Of a stretch of DNA of 64,000 nt, positions 49,535-59,308 are shown piece after piece. The stretch's first letter is position 1. Each line of letters begins with the position of its first letter. The position numbers and the translations under genes were made by a program. The stretch comes from an uncultured Halomonas sp. (GTDB lineage: Bacteria; Pseudomonadota; Gammaproteobacteria; Pseudomonadales; Halomonadaceae): NCBI RefSeq assembly GCF_947500835.1, contig NZ_CANMTQ010000009.1, positions 124,001-188,000 on the forward strand. The letters are read 5' to 3'. The notes under the pieces were generated by a model. That model saw only the letters and a program-made list of their open reading frames with translations, was not told the origin of the DNA and did not search any database.

Positions 49535-50632
49535 TACAACCCTTGTTTCAAGCTGGCCACGATGAACTGGTCCAGGTCGCCGTCAAGCACCTTGTCGCAG
49601 TTGCTCGACTGAACGCCGGTACGCAGATCCTTGATGCGCTGATCGTCCAGCACATAGGAGCGTATCTGACTGCCCCAGCCGATGTCCGCCTTGCTGTCCT
49701 CTGCCTGCTGCTTGGCAGCATTGCGCTTGTCCATCTCGTGCTCCCACAGCTTCGCCTTGAGCTGCTTCATGGCGAAATCCCGGTTGGCGTGCTGGCTGCG
49801 CTGACTCTGGCAGGCCACCACGATGCCGGTGGGCTCGTGGGTGATCCGCACCGCGGAATCCGTGGTGTTGACGTGCTGGCCGCCGGCGCCGCTGGAGCGA
49901 TAGGTATCGGTGCGCAGGTCCGCCGGATTGATATCGACCTCGAAACTGTCATCGATCTCCGGTGACAGAAATACCGAGGCAAACGACGTATGTCGGCGGC
50001 CGCCGGAATCAAACGGGCTCTTGCGCACCAGACGATGCACTCCGGTCTCGGTGCGCAGCCAGCCGAAGGCATAATCGCCCTGGACATGGATCGTCGCGGA
50101 CTTGATGCCCGCCACCTCCCCACTGGAAAGCTCGACGATCTCCGCCTTGAATCCGTGATGCTCCGCCCAGCGCAGATACATGCGCAGCAGCATGTTGCCC
50201 CAGTCCTGGGCCTCGGTACCGCCGGAGCCGGCCTGAATGTCGAGATAGGCGTTGTTGGCGTCCATCTCGCCGGAGAACATGCGGCGGAACTCGAGTTTCT
50301 CCAGGGCCGCTTCGAGCTGGGCAAGCTCCTTGTTGACCTCTTCGACGGTGCCTTCGTCCTCTTCCATCACCGCCAGTTCGAGCAGCTCTGCGTTATCGGT
50401 CAGTCCTTGATCGAGCTCGTCGATGGTGCCGACGATCTGCTCCAGGCTGGCCCGCTCCTTGCCCAGTTTCTGGGCGTAGTCTGGATCGTTCCAGACGTCT
50501 GGATTCTCGAGTTCCCGGGTGACTTCCTCTAGCCGATCCTTGCGTTCGGCATAGTCAAAGATACCCCCTCAGGATGTCCGTGCGTTCGGACAGATCCTTG
50601 ATGAGATTCGTGATCGGATTGATCTCTTGCAT
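49534..50632 (-). CDS. prfB: Peptide chain release factor 2, with programmed +1 frameshift
   Basis: RF2, 365 residues after frameshifting. Translation starts at ATG 50632 ([10 protein letters not shown]), reads 25 codons to CTT, meets in-frame TGA (50557-50555), and must shift +1 to GAC. The element AGGGGG-TAT-CTT-TGA-C is identical to the E. coli one, including the internal Shine-Dalgarno. The main part holds the stop-codon anticodon tripeptide SPF ([10 protein letters not shown]) and the GGQ motif ([15 protein letters not shown]). It is upstream of lysS, separated by a repeat. The frameshift gives autoregulation by RF2 level. Confidence 0.97.
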
Positions 50633-50929
50633 GATGATCCTGTTTTGGTGTGCTACGTGAAGTATGAAGGGACGGGCAAAAGCCGCTCATTGTAGCCAAC
50701 CGACGCTGTAGCGTCATCCTGCGAGCCGCCTTGTGTGTTGCTCGACCTGATGCCGCCAATCGCTGGCAGTCATTTTTACTGCCAGCAATCTACTACGATA
50801 GTGGAATACGCTATGACACATTCATCCTAGACAAGCATGTTTCTGAAAAGGGAAGATTAGAAAAGTCTAGCCGTGTCAGCATGAGCCTGCTGACGAATAG
50901 TAGTCGGATCAACGAACAAGGATGACAGG
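50633..50929. promoter_or_regulatory. prfB/opp divergent intergenic region with hairpin
   Basis: 297 bases with no gene. It contains a perfect 9-bp inverted repeat GCTGGCAGT / ACTGCCAGC (50762-50770, 50778-50786) around a T-rich loop CATTTTT. No T-tract follows on either side, so it is more likely an operator or leader hairpin for the opp operon than a terminator. I could not place promoters confidently. AAGGATGACAGG precedes the first opp ATG. Confidence 0.4.
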
Positions 50930-52513
50930 ATGCCGATTTTCCGCCGTTCCCTATTGAGTGTTCTAACACTCTCAACCAGCCTGCTTGCCACCACGCTGCA
51001 GGCCCAGACCCTGGATATCGGCGTCATGGGGGAGCTTGCCTCCTTCGATGCCTCCCAGGTCTCCGGCGGGGTGTGGGAATCCCAGGTACTGATGGACGTC
51101 TACGAAGGCCTGGTCAAGAAAGCCCCGGACGGGGAAATCCTGCCGGGCATGGCGACCTCCTGGGAGGTTTCCGAGGATGGCAAGACCTATACGTTCAAGA
51201 TGCGGGACGGCGCCAAGTGGTCCGACGGGGAGCCGGTTACCGCCGAGGACTTCGTATTTGGCTGGCGCAACATGCTGGACCCGGAGAACGCCTCCAAATA
51301 CGCCTACATGCTCTATCCGGTGGTCAATGCCAAGGCGGTCAACGTCGGTGACAAACCCCTCGATGCCTTGGGTGTAAAGTCCCTCGACGATGGCAAGACC
51401 TTTGAAGTCACCCTCAACTCGCCGACCCCCTACTTCATTCAACTGCTGACCCACTACACCGCCTATCCGGCGCCGAAGCACACCGCCGAGAAGTACGGCA
51501 AGCAGTGGGTAAAGCTCGACAACATCGCCACCAACGGCGCTTTCAAGCCTACGCAGTGGGTGTCCCAGTCGCGTATCACCGCGGTCAAGAACCCGCAGTA
51601 CTACGAGGCCGATCAGGTCGCCCTCGATCAGGTCAACTATCACACCACGGAAGATCGCAATGCGGGTGTCTCGCGCTTTCGCGCCGGGGAACTCGATGTT
51701 CTCAGAGAGTATCCGTCCAGCCGCTATCAATGGCTGAAGGACAATTTGCCGGACGCCACCCACATGGCCCCTTATCTGGGCTCCTACTACTACGTGCTCA
51801 ATCATCGCGAGGGCCGCCCTACCGCGGACAAGCGGGTGCGCGAGGCATTGAATCTGGCGGCGCGGCGCAACGTGATCGCCGAGCAGATCATGGCCGGCAC
51901 CTTCCTGCCTTCACGCTCCTTCGTGCCCAAGGGCACCGACAACTACGATGTCCAGACCATGGATTTGGGCGAGGACATGGATGCGCGCATGGAAAAGGCC
52001 AAGCAATTGCTCGAAGAAGCCGGCTATGGTCCGGGCAATCCTCTCAATCTGCGCCTGCGCTACAACACCTCGGATGAGCACAAGAAGATCGCCGTGGCCA
52101 TGGCGGCCATGTGGCGCCCGCTGGGGATCAACGTCGAGATGGTCAATTCAGAAGCCACGGTGCATTACCAGACCATCGCCCAGGGCGATTTCGACGTGGC
52201 CCGGGCCGGCTGGATCGCCGACTACAACGACGCCGAGAACTTCCTGACTCTGCTACGTAGCGGCGTCGGCAACAATTACGGCGCCTATTCCAATCCGGAG
52301 TACGACGCCCTGCTGGACAAGGCCTCCACTACCCTGGACGCGGAGGAGCGCGAGAAGGTTCTGGAGCAGGCGGAGCAGCTTGCCATGAACGACTACGCCC
52401 TGGTGCCGCTGCTCTACTACGTCTCGCGCAACCTGGTGAACCCCAAGATGCGTGGCTGGGAAGATAACGTCGACGACGACCATCCCTCTCGCTGGATCAG
52501 CATCGAGGAATAA
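50930..52513 (+). CDS. Oligopeptide ABC transporter substrate-binding protein 1 (OppA-like)
   Basis: Periplasmic peptide-binding protein, SBP family 5. 527 residues; signal peptide about 1-26 (LLSVLTLSTSLLATTLQA), no lipobox, so soluble. Family features: DVYEGLVKKAPDGEILPGMA near 58, SWEVSEDGKTYTFKMRDGAKW near 80 (split in the text of the motif), NAGVSRFRAGELD, and the WIADYNDAENFL hinge segment. The TAATG stop/start overlap with the next gene means translational coupling. Confidence 0.93.
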   Translation: MPIFRRSLLSVLTLSTSLLATTLQAQTLDIGVMGELASFDASQVSGGVWESQVLMDVYEGLVKKAPDGEILPGMATSWEVSEDGKTYTFKMRDGAKWSDGEPVTAEDFVFGWRNMLDPENASKYAYMLYPVVNAKAVNVGDKPLDALGVKSLDDGKTFEVTLNSPTPYFIQLLTHYTAYPAPKHTAEKYGKQWVKLDNIATNGAFKPTQWVSQSRITAVKNPQYYEADQVALDQVNYHTTEDRNAGVSRFRAGELDVLREYPSSRYQWLKDNLPDATHMAPYLGSYYYVLNHREGRPTADKRVREALNLAARRNVIAEQIMAGTFLPSRSFVPKGTDNYDVQTMDLGEDMDARMEKAKQLLEEAGYGPGNPLNLRLRYNTSDEHKKIAVAMAAMWRPLGINVEMVNSEATVHYQTIAQGDFDVARAGWIADYNDAENFLTLLRSGVGNNYGAYSNPEYDALLDKASTTLDAEEREKVLEQAEQLAMNDYALVPLLYYVSRNLVNPKMRGWEDNVDDDHPSRWISIEE

Positions 52514-54096
52514 TGGCTTTCCATCGGCTGACATGCCGGCTATTGCCGGCACTGCTGATCCTTGTCGTCTCGAGCGTCGCTCAGGGTGCGACGCTCGAGA
52601 TCGGCAACGGCGCCGAGCCCGGCACCCTGGACCCGCAGAAGGTCAACGGCAACTGGGAAACGCGGATCACCCGGGCGCTGTTCGATCGTCTGATCGATTA
52701 TGCCCCCGACGGCAGCCTGGTGCCGGGTCTGGCCGAGTCCTGGCGCATCAGCGACGATGGCAGGACCTATAGGTTCAAGCTGCGTGGCGCCAAATGGTCC
52801 GACGGAGTCCCGATCACCGCTGATGATGCGGTCTTCGCCCTGCGCCGGCTGCTGACCCCGGCCACCGCCAACCACAACGCCACGCTCTACTACGCCATTC
52901 GCAATGCCCGTAAGGTCAATACTGGCCAGGCCGATCCGTCCACCCTCGGGGTAGAGGCCATGGACGATCGCACCCTGGTCGTTCATTTGAGCGAACCCAC
53001 GGCCTATTTTCTGCAGGCACTGGCGATGAGCGAAGCCGCACCGCTCCCAGAGCACGCGCTCAAAGCCCAGGGCGATGACTGGACCGATCCAGGGCGCATG
53101 GTCTCAAGCGGTGCCTTCACTCTCGACGAGTGGCGTCCTCAAGAGCGCATTCGAGTCATCAAGAATCCGCATTTTTATGCCGCGAAAGACGTCTCTCTCG
53201 ACAGCGTGTTGTTCCACCCCATCGAGGATGCCGGTTCTGCCCTGAATCGCTTTCGCACCGGCGCCCTGGACATCGCCTATTCCAGCGTTCCTTCGTCGCG
53301 CTTTTCCTGGGCGAAGAATAATCTCGGCGATGCCCTGCGGGTCGGCCCCTTGGTGGCCCAGTATTTCTACATGTTAAATGTGCGCGAGGGTCAGCCGCTC
53401 GCGGACAAACGCATTCGCGAGGCGCTCAATCTGGTGGTGCGCCGGGACGTGATCACCCGCCAGATTCTCGGCATGGGCCAGGACGCATCCTACTGGTACG
53501 TGCCCCGCACCACCGCCGGTGGCGCTCGAGGGGAGATGGCCTTCGCCGACTGGTCGATGGACAAGCGTATGGCCCGAGCCAGGCAGCTGATGCAAGCGGC
53601 GGGCTACGGTCCGGATCGCCCGCTTGATCTGACGCTGCGCTACAACACCCTGGAAGATCACAAGAAGATCGCCGTGGCGGTGGCGGCCATGTGGCGGGAG
53701 CTGGGCGTCAACGTGGAGCTGATCAATTCAGAGGCTGCGGTGCACTACTCGAGCGTCAATCAGGGCCAGTTCCAGGTGGCCCGCTACGGCATGATGGCCA
53801 CGGTCAACGACCCTTACGATTTTCTCAACGCCTATGCCACGGGTGGCTCGGCCCACAAGAGCAGCGGCTATCAAAGCGACCGCTACGACGCATTGGTTGA
53901 GCAAAGCACATGGGAGCTCGATGAAGCAAAGCGTGCCGACCTGATGACCCAAGCGCAGCAGCATCTGCTTGACGACTACGCGCTACTGCCCCTGTACGAC
54001 TATGTCAGCGTTCACCTGGTGTCGCCGACAATCAACGGCTGGCAGGTCACCCCTACCGACGTGCATCCGCTTCGCTATATCACTATCGAGGACTAA
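52513..54096 (+). CDS. Oligopeptide ABC transporter substrate-binding protein 2
   Basis: A second SBP family 5 protein, also 527 residues, clearly a paralogue of the preceding gene (shared RYNT-x-DEHKKIAVA-like region, INSEAAVHY, YALVPLLYY/YALLPLYDY). Signal peptide about 1-25 (LLPALLILVVSSVAQGA). The two differ most in the ligand-side segments, so they probably bind different peptides for the same permease. Starts on the last base of the previous stop codon. Confidence 0.92.
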   Translation: MAFHRLTCRLLPALLILVVSSVAQGATLEIGNGAEPGTLDPQKVNGNWETRITRALFDRLIDYAPDGSLVPGLAESWRISDDGRTYRFKLRGAKWSDGVPITADDAVFALRRLLTPATANHNATLYYAIRNARKVNTGQADPSTLGVEAMDDRTLVVHLSEPTAYFLQALAMSEAAPLPEHALKAQGDDWTDPGRMVSSGAFTLDEWRPQERIRVIKNPHFYAAKDVSLDSVLFHPIEDAGSALNRFRTGALDIAYSSVPSSRFSWAKNNLGDALRVGPLVAQYFYMLNVREGQPLADKRIREALNLVVRRDVITRQILGMGQDASYWYVPRTTAGGARGEMAFADWSMDKRMARARQLMQAAGYGPDRPLDLTLRYNTLEDHKKIAVAVAAMWRELGVNVELINSEAAVHYSSVNQGQFQVARYGMMATVNDPYDFLNAYATGGSAHKSSGYQSDRYDALVEQSTWELDEAKRADLMTQAQQHLLDDYALLPLYDYVSVHLVSPTINGWQVTPTDVHPLRYITIED

Positions 54097-54165
54097 TCCC
54101 TTGATCTATCTTTGTTGCCGCCATCACGATCAGCAGCGCCCCCTTTTACCACGAAGGATCGCCAC

Positions 54166-55092
54166 ATGCTGAGCTATATTCTCAAGCGCCTGCTGATGGC
54201 GATTCCAACCCTGCTGATCGTCATCACCCTCTCGTTCTTTTTGATGCGTATCGCCCCGGGCGGGCCCTTTGACGGCGAGCGCCAGCTCCCGCCGGAGATA
54301 GAGGCCAATCTGATGGCCGCCTATCATCTCGACGAGCCCCTGCCCATGCAGTACCTGCGCTACATGGGCAACCTGCTGCAGGGGGACTTCGGCCCCTCCT
54401 TCAAGTACAAGGATTTCTCCGTCACCGATCTGATCGCTCAGGGCTTCCCGGTGAGTCTGGAACTGGGCTTCTGGGCGATCCTGCTGGCACTCGCGATCGG
54501 CTTGCCCCTGGGCATCATTGCCGCCTTGAAGCGCAATACCGCCGTGGACTATGCGGTGATGGGCACGGCGCTTGCGGGTATCGCCGTGCCCAACTTCGTC
54601 ATCGCCCCCATTCTGGCGCTGGTGTTCGGCGTGACGCTTGCCTGGCTGCCGGTGGGGGGCTGGAACGGCGGTGCCTGGCAGAACATGGTGCTGCCGGTGA
54701 TCGCCCTGTCGATCCAGCAGATCGCCTACATCGCCCGCATGATGCGCGCCTCGATGATCGAGGTGCTAAGCAGTCATTTCATTCGCACCGCTCGGGCCAA
54801 GGGGCTCTCCGAGTCCAAGGTGATTCTGCGCCATGCGCTGCAACCGGCGCTTTTGCCGGTGCTCTCCTATCTGGGACCGGCCATCGCCGGCATCATCACC
54901 GGCTCAGTAGTCATCGAGCAGATCTTCGGCATCCCCGGCATCGGGCGCTACTTCGTCCAGGCGGCGCTAAATCGCGACTACACCCTGGTGATGGGCACGG
55001 TAGTGTTCTACGGCGCCCTGATCGTGCTGCTCAACCTGATCGTGGACCTGCTTTATTCGGTGCTCGATCCGCAAATCCGCTATGACGACTGA
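54166..55092 (+). CDS. oppB: Oligopeptide ABC transporter permease OppB
   Basis: Inner-membrane permease, 308 residues from the ATG at 54166, close to E. coli OppB (306) and very similar along its length: FFLMRIAPGGPFDGER, GDFGPSFKYKDFSV, and the EAA loop EVLSSHFIRTARAKGLSESKV near 200. About six helices. Its stop overlaps oppC (TGATG). Confidence 0.95.
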   Translation: MLSYILKRLLMAIPTLLIVITLSFFLMRIAPGGPFDGERQLPPEIEANLMAAYHLDEPLPMQYLRYMGNLLQGDFGPSFKYKDFSVTDLIAQGFPVSLELGFWAILLALAIGLPLGIIAALKRNTAVDYAVMGTALAGIAVPNFVIAPILALVFGVTLAWLPVGGWNGGAWQNMVLPVIALSIQQIAYIARMMRASMIEVLSSHFIRTARAKGLSESKVILRHALQPALLPVLSYLGPAIAGIITGSVVIEQIFGIPGIGRYFVQAALNRDYTLVMGTVVFYGALIVLLNLIVDLLYSVLDPQIRYDD

Positions 55093-56039
55093 TGCCCATG
55101 ACCACTGACACCACGCCCTACAGCGGTGAAAACCTTCCCGCGGGCAGCCCCAACCCGCCGTCTCGACCCGACCCAAGCGCGGCTGCCGAAAAAGGCCAGA
55201 GCCTAGGCCGGGAGGCCTGGCGGCGCCTGAAACAGAACAAGGCGGCCATGGCCAGCCTGTGGCTTTTGGTTGTCATCGCTCTTGCCTGTCTCATTGGCCC
55301 CTATCTGCTGCCCTGGGGCCTGGCGGAGGTGGACTGGAACGCCTTCAACGTCGCGCCCACCCTGGAAGGCGGTCATTTTCTCGGCACCGACGCCAACGGC
55401 CGCGACCTGCTCGCCCGCACTCTCTACGGCGGCCGGGTGTCGCTTTCCGTGGCCCTGGTCGCCACTCTGGTCAGCCTGGTGATTGGCGTGCTTTATGGTG
55501 CGATAGCAGGCTATGCAGGGGGACGCACCGACAATCTGATGATGCGCTTCGTCGACATCATGTATTCCCTGCCCTTCATGTTCCTGGTGATCCTGTTGAT
55601 GGTGGTGTTCGGGCGCAACATCTTCCTGATCTACGCCGCCATCGGCGCGGTGGAGTGGCTCGACATGGCCCGCATCGTGCGCGGCCAGACCCTGGGGCTC
55701 AAGCGCCGGGAGTTCGTCGAGGCCGCTCATGCCCTCGGGGTCAGCAATCGCGCCATCATCACCCGCCATATGATTCCTAATGCCATTGGTCCTGTGATCA
55801 TCTACGTCACCCTCACCGTGCCCAAGGTGATCCTGCTGGAGAGCTTCCTGTCGTTTCTTGGTCTCGGCGTTCAGGAACCCCTGACCAGCTGGGGTGTGCT
55901 GATCAGCGAGGGCACCGACATGATGCAAAGCGCCCCTTGGATGCTGCTGGTGCCGGCGGTATTCCTGGCGCTGACGCTGTTCTGCCTGAATTTCCTGGGC
56001 GATGGGCTGAGAGATGCCCTTGATCCCAAGACCCGCTAG
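55092..56039 (+). CDS. oppC: Oligopeptide ABC transporter permease OppC
   Basis: 315 residues; Pro-rich cytoplasmic N-terminus (PAGSPNPPSRPDPS), LGTDANGRDLLARTLYGGRVSL near 92 typical of OppC/DppC, EAA loop FVEAAHALGVSNRAIITRH near 212, and C-terminal FCLNFLGDGLRDALDPK. One-base overlap with oppB and nine bases ahead of the ATPase gene. Confidence 0.95.
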   Translation: MPMTTDTTPYSGENLPAGSPNPPSRPDPSAAAEKGQSLGREAWRRLKQNKAAMASLWLLVVIALACLIGPYLLPWGLAEVDWNAFNVAPTLEGGHFLGTDANGRDLLARTLYGGRVSLSVALVATLVSLVIGVLYGAIAGYAGGRTDNLMMRFVDIMYSLPFMFLVILLMVVFGRNIFLIYAAIGAVEWLDMARIVRGQTLGLKRREFVEAAHALGVSNRAIITRHMIPNAIGPVIIYVTLTVPKVILLESFLSFLGLGVQEPLTSWGVLISEGTDMMQSAPWMLLVPAVFLALTLFCLNFLGDGLRDALDPKTR

Positions 56040-56048
56040 GAATCCATC

Positions 56049-57647
56049 ATGACGACTCCCCTACTTGAAATTGATGATCTGTGCGTTGACTTCCATCTGC
56101 CGGATGGTGAGGTGTCGGCGGTCAAGCATGTCAGCCTGAGCATCAAGAAGGGCGAGACCCTGGCACTTGTCGGCGAGTCCGGCTCCGGCAAGTCCGTGAC
56201 CAGTACCGCCATCCTGCGCTTGCTGCCGGAGCTCGCCGGCATTCGCGGCGCGATCCGCTTTCACGGCGAGAACCTGCTCGACGCTTCGAATCGACGCATG
56301 CGCGAGCTTCGCGGCGACCGTATTGCCACGATCTTCCAGGAGCCCATGACCTCCCTCAACCCGCTGCATCGTATCGGCGATCAGATCGCGGAGGTGCTGC
56401 GCCTGCACCGGGGGCTGCGGGGCAAGCGCGCCCAAACCCGGGTAGTCGAACTGCTCGAACAGGTAGGCATTCCCGAGCCGGCGCGGCGGGTGAAGAGCTA
56501 CCCTTATGAGCTCTCCGGCGGCCAGCGCCAGCGGGTGATGATCGCCATGGCGCTGGCCTGCGAGCCGGAACTGTTGATCGCGGACGAGCCCACTACGGCT
56601 CTGGACGTCACGGTGCAAGCACAGATACTGAAGCTGCTCAAGGAGTTGCAGCAGCGCTATGGCATGGCGATCCTGTTTATCACCCATGATCTGGGTATCG
56701 TGCGCCACTTTGCCGACCGGGTCTGCGTGATGCGACAAGGCGAACTGCTCGAACAAGGCACCACAAAAGAGGTTTTCGCCAATCCACAACATGCCTACAC
56801 CCGGGCCTTGATCGATGCGGAACCCAGTGGCAGCAAGGCGCCGGTGCCCGAGAATAGCCCGGTGCTGCTCGAGGCCGATCATGTGCAGGTGCGCTTCACC
56901 ACCAAGCGTCGCTGGTTCGGCCACAACGACTATTTCGAAGCGGTGCGCGGCATCGATATTACCTTGAAGCGAGGCCAGACCCTGGGGATCGTCGGCGAGT
57001 CCGGTTCCGGCAAGTCGACCCTGGGCCGAGCGCTTTTGCGCCTGCTCAAGAGCCAAGGCGAGATTCGCTTCGACGACAGCGATATTTCCCACCTGGAGGC
57101 GGCGGCCATGCGCCCCCTGCGCAAGCGCATGCAGGTGGTGTTCCAGGACCCTTTCGGCTCACTGTCGCCGCGGCTGACCGTGGGCGAGATCGTCGGTGAA
57201 GGCTTGCGGGTGCATCATCCGGAACTCAAGCGCGCCGAGCGGGACCAGCGGGTTCAGGAGGCGCTCAAGGAAGTGGCCCTGGACCCTGCCATGCGCAAGC
57301 GCTACCCCCATGAGTTTTCCGGCGGCCAGCGCCAGCGTATCGCCATCGCCCGGGCCCTGGTATTGAAGCCGGAGTTCTTGCTACTCGATGAACCCACCTC
57401 GGCACTGGATCGCTCGGTACAGGCCACGGTGATAGAGCTGCTGCGGGAACTACAGCGCAAGCACGACCTGACCTATCTGTTCATCAGCCACGATCTGGCG
57501 GTGGTACGGGCGCTGGCGGATAGCGTACTGGTGATGAAGGAAGGCCAGGTCGTCGAGCAGGGTACGACCCTGGCGCTGTTCGACAACCCCCAGGAATCCT
57601 ATACCCGGGAGCTGATGCGAGCGGCCTTCATGAACGATGCGGCCTGA
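56049..57647 (+). CDS. Fused double-ATPase of the peptide ABC transporter (OppD-OppF fusion)
   Basis: 532 residues in one chain with two complete ABC nucleotide-binding domains. NBD1: Walker [12 protein letters not shown] near 40, signature [14 protein letters not shown] near 160, Walker [16 protein letters not shown]2: Walker [12 protein letters not shown] near 320, signature [14 protein letters not shown] near 425, Walker [12 protein letters not shown]. Between them is the C-terminal peptide-family extension of NBD1. E. coli Opp uses two separate proteins; fused forms resemble YejF/GsiA. Last gene of the operon; the shared terminator follows. Confidence 0.94.
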   Translation: MTTPLLEIDDLCVDFHLPDGEVSAVKHVSLSIKKGETLALVGESGSGKSVTSTAILRLLPELAGIRGAIRFHGENLLDASNRRMRELRGDRIATIFQEPMTSLNPLHRIGDQIAEVLRLHRGLRGKRAQTRVVELLEQVGIPEPARRVKSYPYELSGGQRQRVMIAMALACEPELLIADEPTTALDVTVQAQILKLLKELQQRYGMAILFITHDLGIVRHFADRVCVMRQGELLEQGTTKEVFANPQHAYTRALIDAEPSGSKAPVPENSPVLLEADHVQVRFTTKRRWFGHNDYFEAVRGIDITLKRGQTLGIVGESGSGKSTLGRALLRLLKSQGEIRFDDSDISHLEAAAMRPLRKRMQVVFQDPFGSLSPRLTVGEIVGEGLRVHHPELKRAERDQRVQEALKEVALDPAMRKRYPHEFSGGQRQRIAIARALVLKPEFLLLDEPTSALDRSVQATVIELLRELQRKHDLTYLFISHDLAVVRALADSVLVMKEGQVVEQGTTLALFDNPQESYTRELMRAAFMNDAA

Positions 57648-57662
57648 AATCGCCAATCAATA

Positions 57663-57687
57663 AAAACCCGGCGCGAGGCCGGGTTTG
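57663..57687 (-). terminator. Intrinsic terminator of fadL (possibly shared with opp)
   Basis: AAACCCGGC / GCCGGGTTT (57664-57672, 57678-57686), loop GCGAG. The T-tract is good on the minus strand (TTTTTATTG) and weak on the plus strand (GGGTTTGGTA), so it mainly serves fadL but may be bidirectional between the converging genes. Confidence 0.8.
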
Positions 57688-57711
57688 GTATTGGTGAGCT
57701 TCCGCGACTAG

Positions 57712-59034
57712 TTAGAACCGATAGGTCGCCTGGGCGCCGAAGCCGTGGGCCTCGTTCTTGTAGTCGGCGCGGTAGTTGGAGGTGACCGGGGGCGAACCGC
57801 CGAAGGTGTCGGTCTTGGTCTGGTCGATCACGGTGCCACGCTCAGACAGATAGGAATAGGCCACATCGAGTGTCAGGTCAGGTATGGGTGTCCAGCCGGC
57901 GCCGAGAGAGAAGATGCGCCGATCGTCCGAGGGAATACGTACGCTACGGGTGTCGTCCTGGGTCGGTGTCTGATCGATACTGAGACCGGCGCGCAATACC
58001 CAGGCCGGATTGAGCTGATATTCGCCGCCCACAGCGTAGGCCCAGGCGTTCGAATAGCTCTGCTCTTCGTTGGTCACTTCCCCTCGCGCCTCGCCGGTTA
58101 CCAGGATGCGCTCGAAACGGCTCCAGCGAGACCAGGAGGCGCCCAGCATCAGCTTGAAGTTGTCGCTCATCTGCTGGGTGATGGAGAAATTGATCGTCTC
58201 CGGTGTTGTCAGATCAAGCTCCGCGTCATCTTTGACACTGATCGGCAACCCCTTCACATCCGCCTTGAAGTCGCCCTCTAGGGTGTAATCCACCTTTGAG
58301 CGATAGGTTAGCCCCAGGGTGGTTTCCGGCACAGGACGATAGATCACGCCGAGATTGTAGCCCCAGGCCTCATCGTCTCCCTCCACCCGGGAATCCGCTT
58401 CGGTCCGCCCCAATGGGGTAACCAGCGGTACCTGGCGCTGCAGCTCGCCATCGATCCGGTTGTAGGTAACGCCGGCCCCCACGGACCATTGATCGCTGAA
58501 GCGGTAGGAGAGCGTCGGCTGGGCGCTGACGACTCTCACTTCCGTATAGTTGCCCTGGTTACGACCCTGGGAAGAGTCCTCATAATCCGTATTGGAGCCG
58601 AAAGGCGCATAGACACCAAACCCGAAGGCCAGCCTTTCATTGATCGGCTGGGCATAGAAGGCATAAGGAATGAATTTGCTCGGCACCATATCGCCATCGT
58701 TGGTGCCTTGAACAGGAAGCGTGTCCGTCGCGCCGCCTGTGGCTTGAAGAAAAGCAGGACTGGATTGAGATGCCCGAACGTTGGAGATATCCGAGTTGAC
58801 GTCTATGAAGGTACCGCCAGCGCTTATCTGGGCACGATCGAGAAACGACATGCCCGCCGGGTTACCGAAGACGATGGTGGCATCGTTGACGTTGGAGCTG
58901 CGTCCCGCGTGGCCGTAGCCCTGTCCGCTGACGCTCTGCTCGTTGAGCTGGAAGCCGCCAGCCATGGCCTGCGAGGAAAGCGCTGCGGCAGCCGTGGCGA
59001 TAGCGAGGGTGAACTTGTTGGTCTTGTTATGCAT
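57712..59034 (-). CDS. fadL: FadL family outer-membrane long-chain fatty-acid / hydrophobic-compound channel
   Basis: 440 residues; signal peptide about 1-25 (LAIATAAAALSSQAMA), mature N-terminus GGFQLNEQSVSGQGYGHAG (hatch domain), family motif FGNPAGMSF near 57, then alternating beta-strands ending in Phe (QATYRF), as in 14-stranded outer-membrane barrels. Substrate within the family (fatty acids, alkanes, aromatics) cannot be told from sequence. No FadR/PsrA-type site noticed upstream. Confidence 0.93.
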   Translation of the reverse strand: MHNKTNKFTLAIATAAAALSSQAMAGGFQLNEQSVSGQGYGHAGRSSNVNDATIVFGNPAGMSFLDRAQISAGGTFIDVNSDISNVRASQSSPAFLQATGGATDTLPVQGTNDGDMVPSKFIPYAFYAQPINERLAFGFGVYAPFGSNTDYEDSSQGRNQGNYTEVRVVSAQPTLSYRFSDQWSVGAGVTYNRIDGELQRQVPLVTPLGRTEADSRVEGDDEAWGYNLGVIYRPVPETTLGLTYRSKVDYTLEGDFKADVKGLPISVKDDAELDLTTPETINFSITQQMSDNFKLMLGASWSRWSRFERILVTGEARGEVTNEEQSYSNAWAYAVGGEYQLNPAWVLRAGLSIDQTPTQDDTRSVRIPSDDRRIFSLGAGWTPIPDLTLDVAYSYLSERGTVIDQTKTDTFGGSPPVTSNYRADYKNEAHGFGAQATYRF

Positions 59035-59244
59035 TGAACGCGTCCTGTTCCCATTAAAGCGTAGGTTCTTATCGTATTATCGGCAAATGACGAGATACTT
59101 TAAGCGTTTTGACTGATCGCCTTGAACAAGTCAAGGTCAAACGTACGTTTCAATCACTTGCGACACTAGCAATTAGTCGTAGCACCCTGAATTTCACTTT
59201 TACTGTCGTCCTACGGTTAGTTCTTGCGGCCCCCTATTCCACCC

Positions 59245-59276
59245 TTGACCCTTGGGTTACCCATAGGTTTTACACT
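59245..59276 (+). promoter_or_regulatory. MerR-type operator-promoter of merR-copA
   Basis: TTGACC (-35, 59245-59250), a 20-bp spacer, TACACT (-10, 59271-59276); shifted one base the spacer is 19. The over-long spacer with a central near-palindrome (CCTTGGGT-T-ACCCATAGG, 59250-59267) is the hallmark of MerR-family activation by DNA distortion. It lies 33 bases upstream of the merR ATG, so the operon is autoregulated (inference). Confidence 0.75.
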
Positions 59277-59308
59277 TATCACAAGATATTATGTTGCGGA
59301 GATCGACC

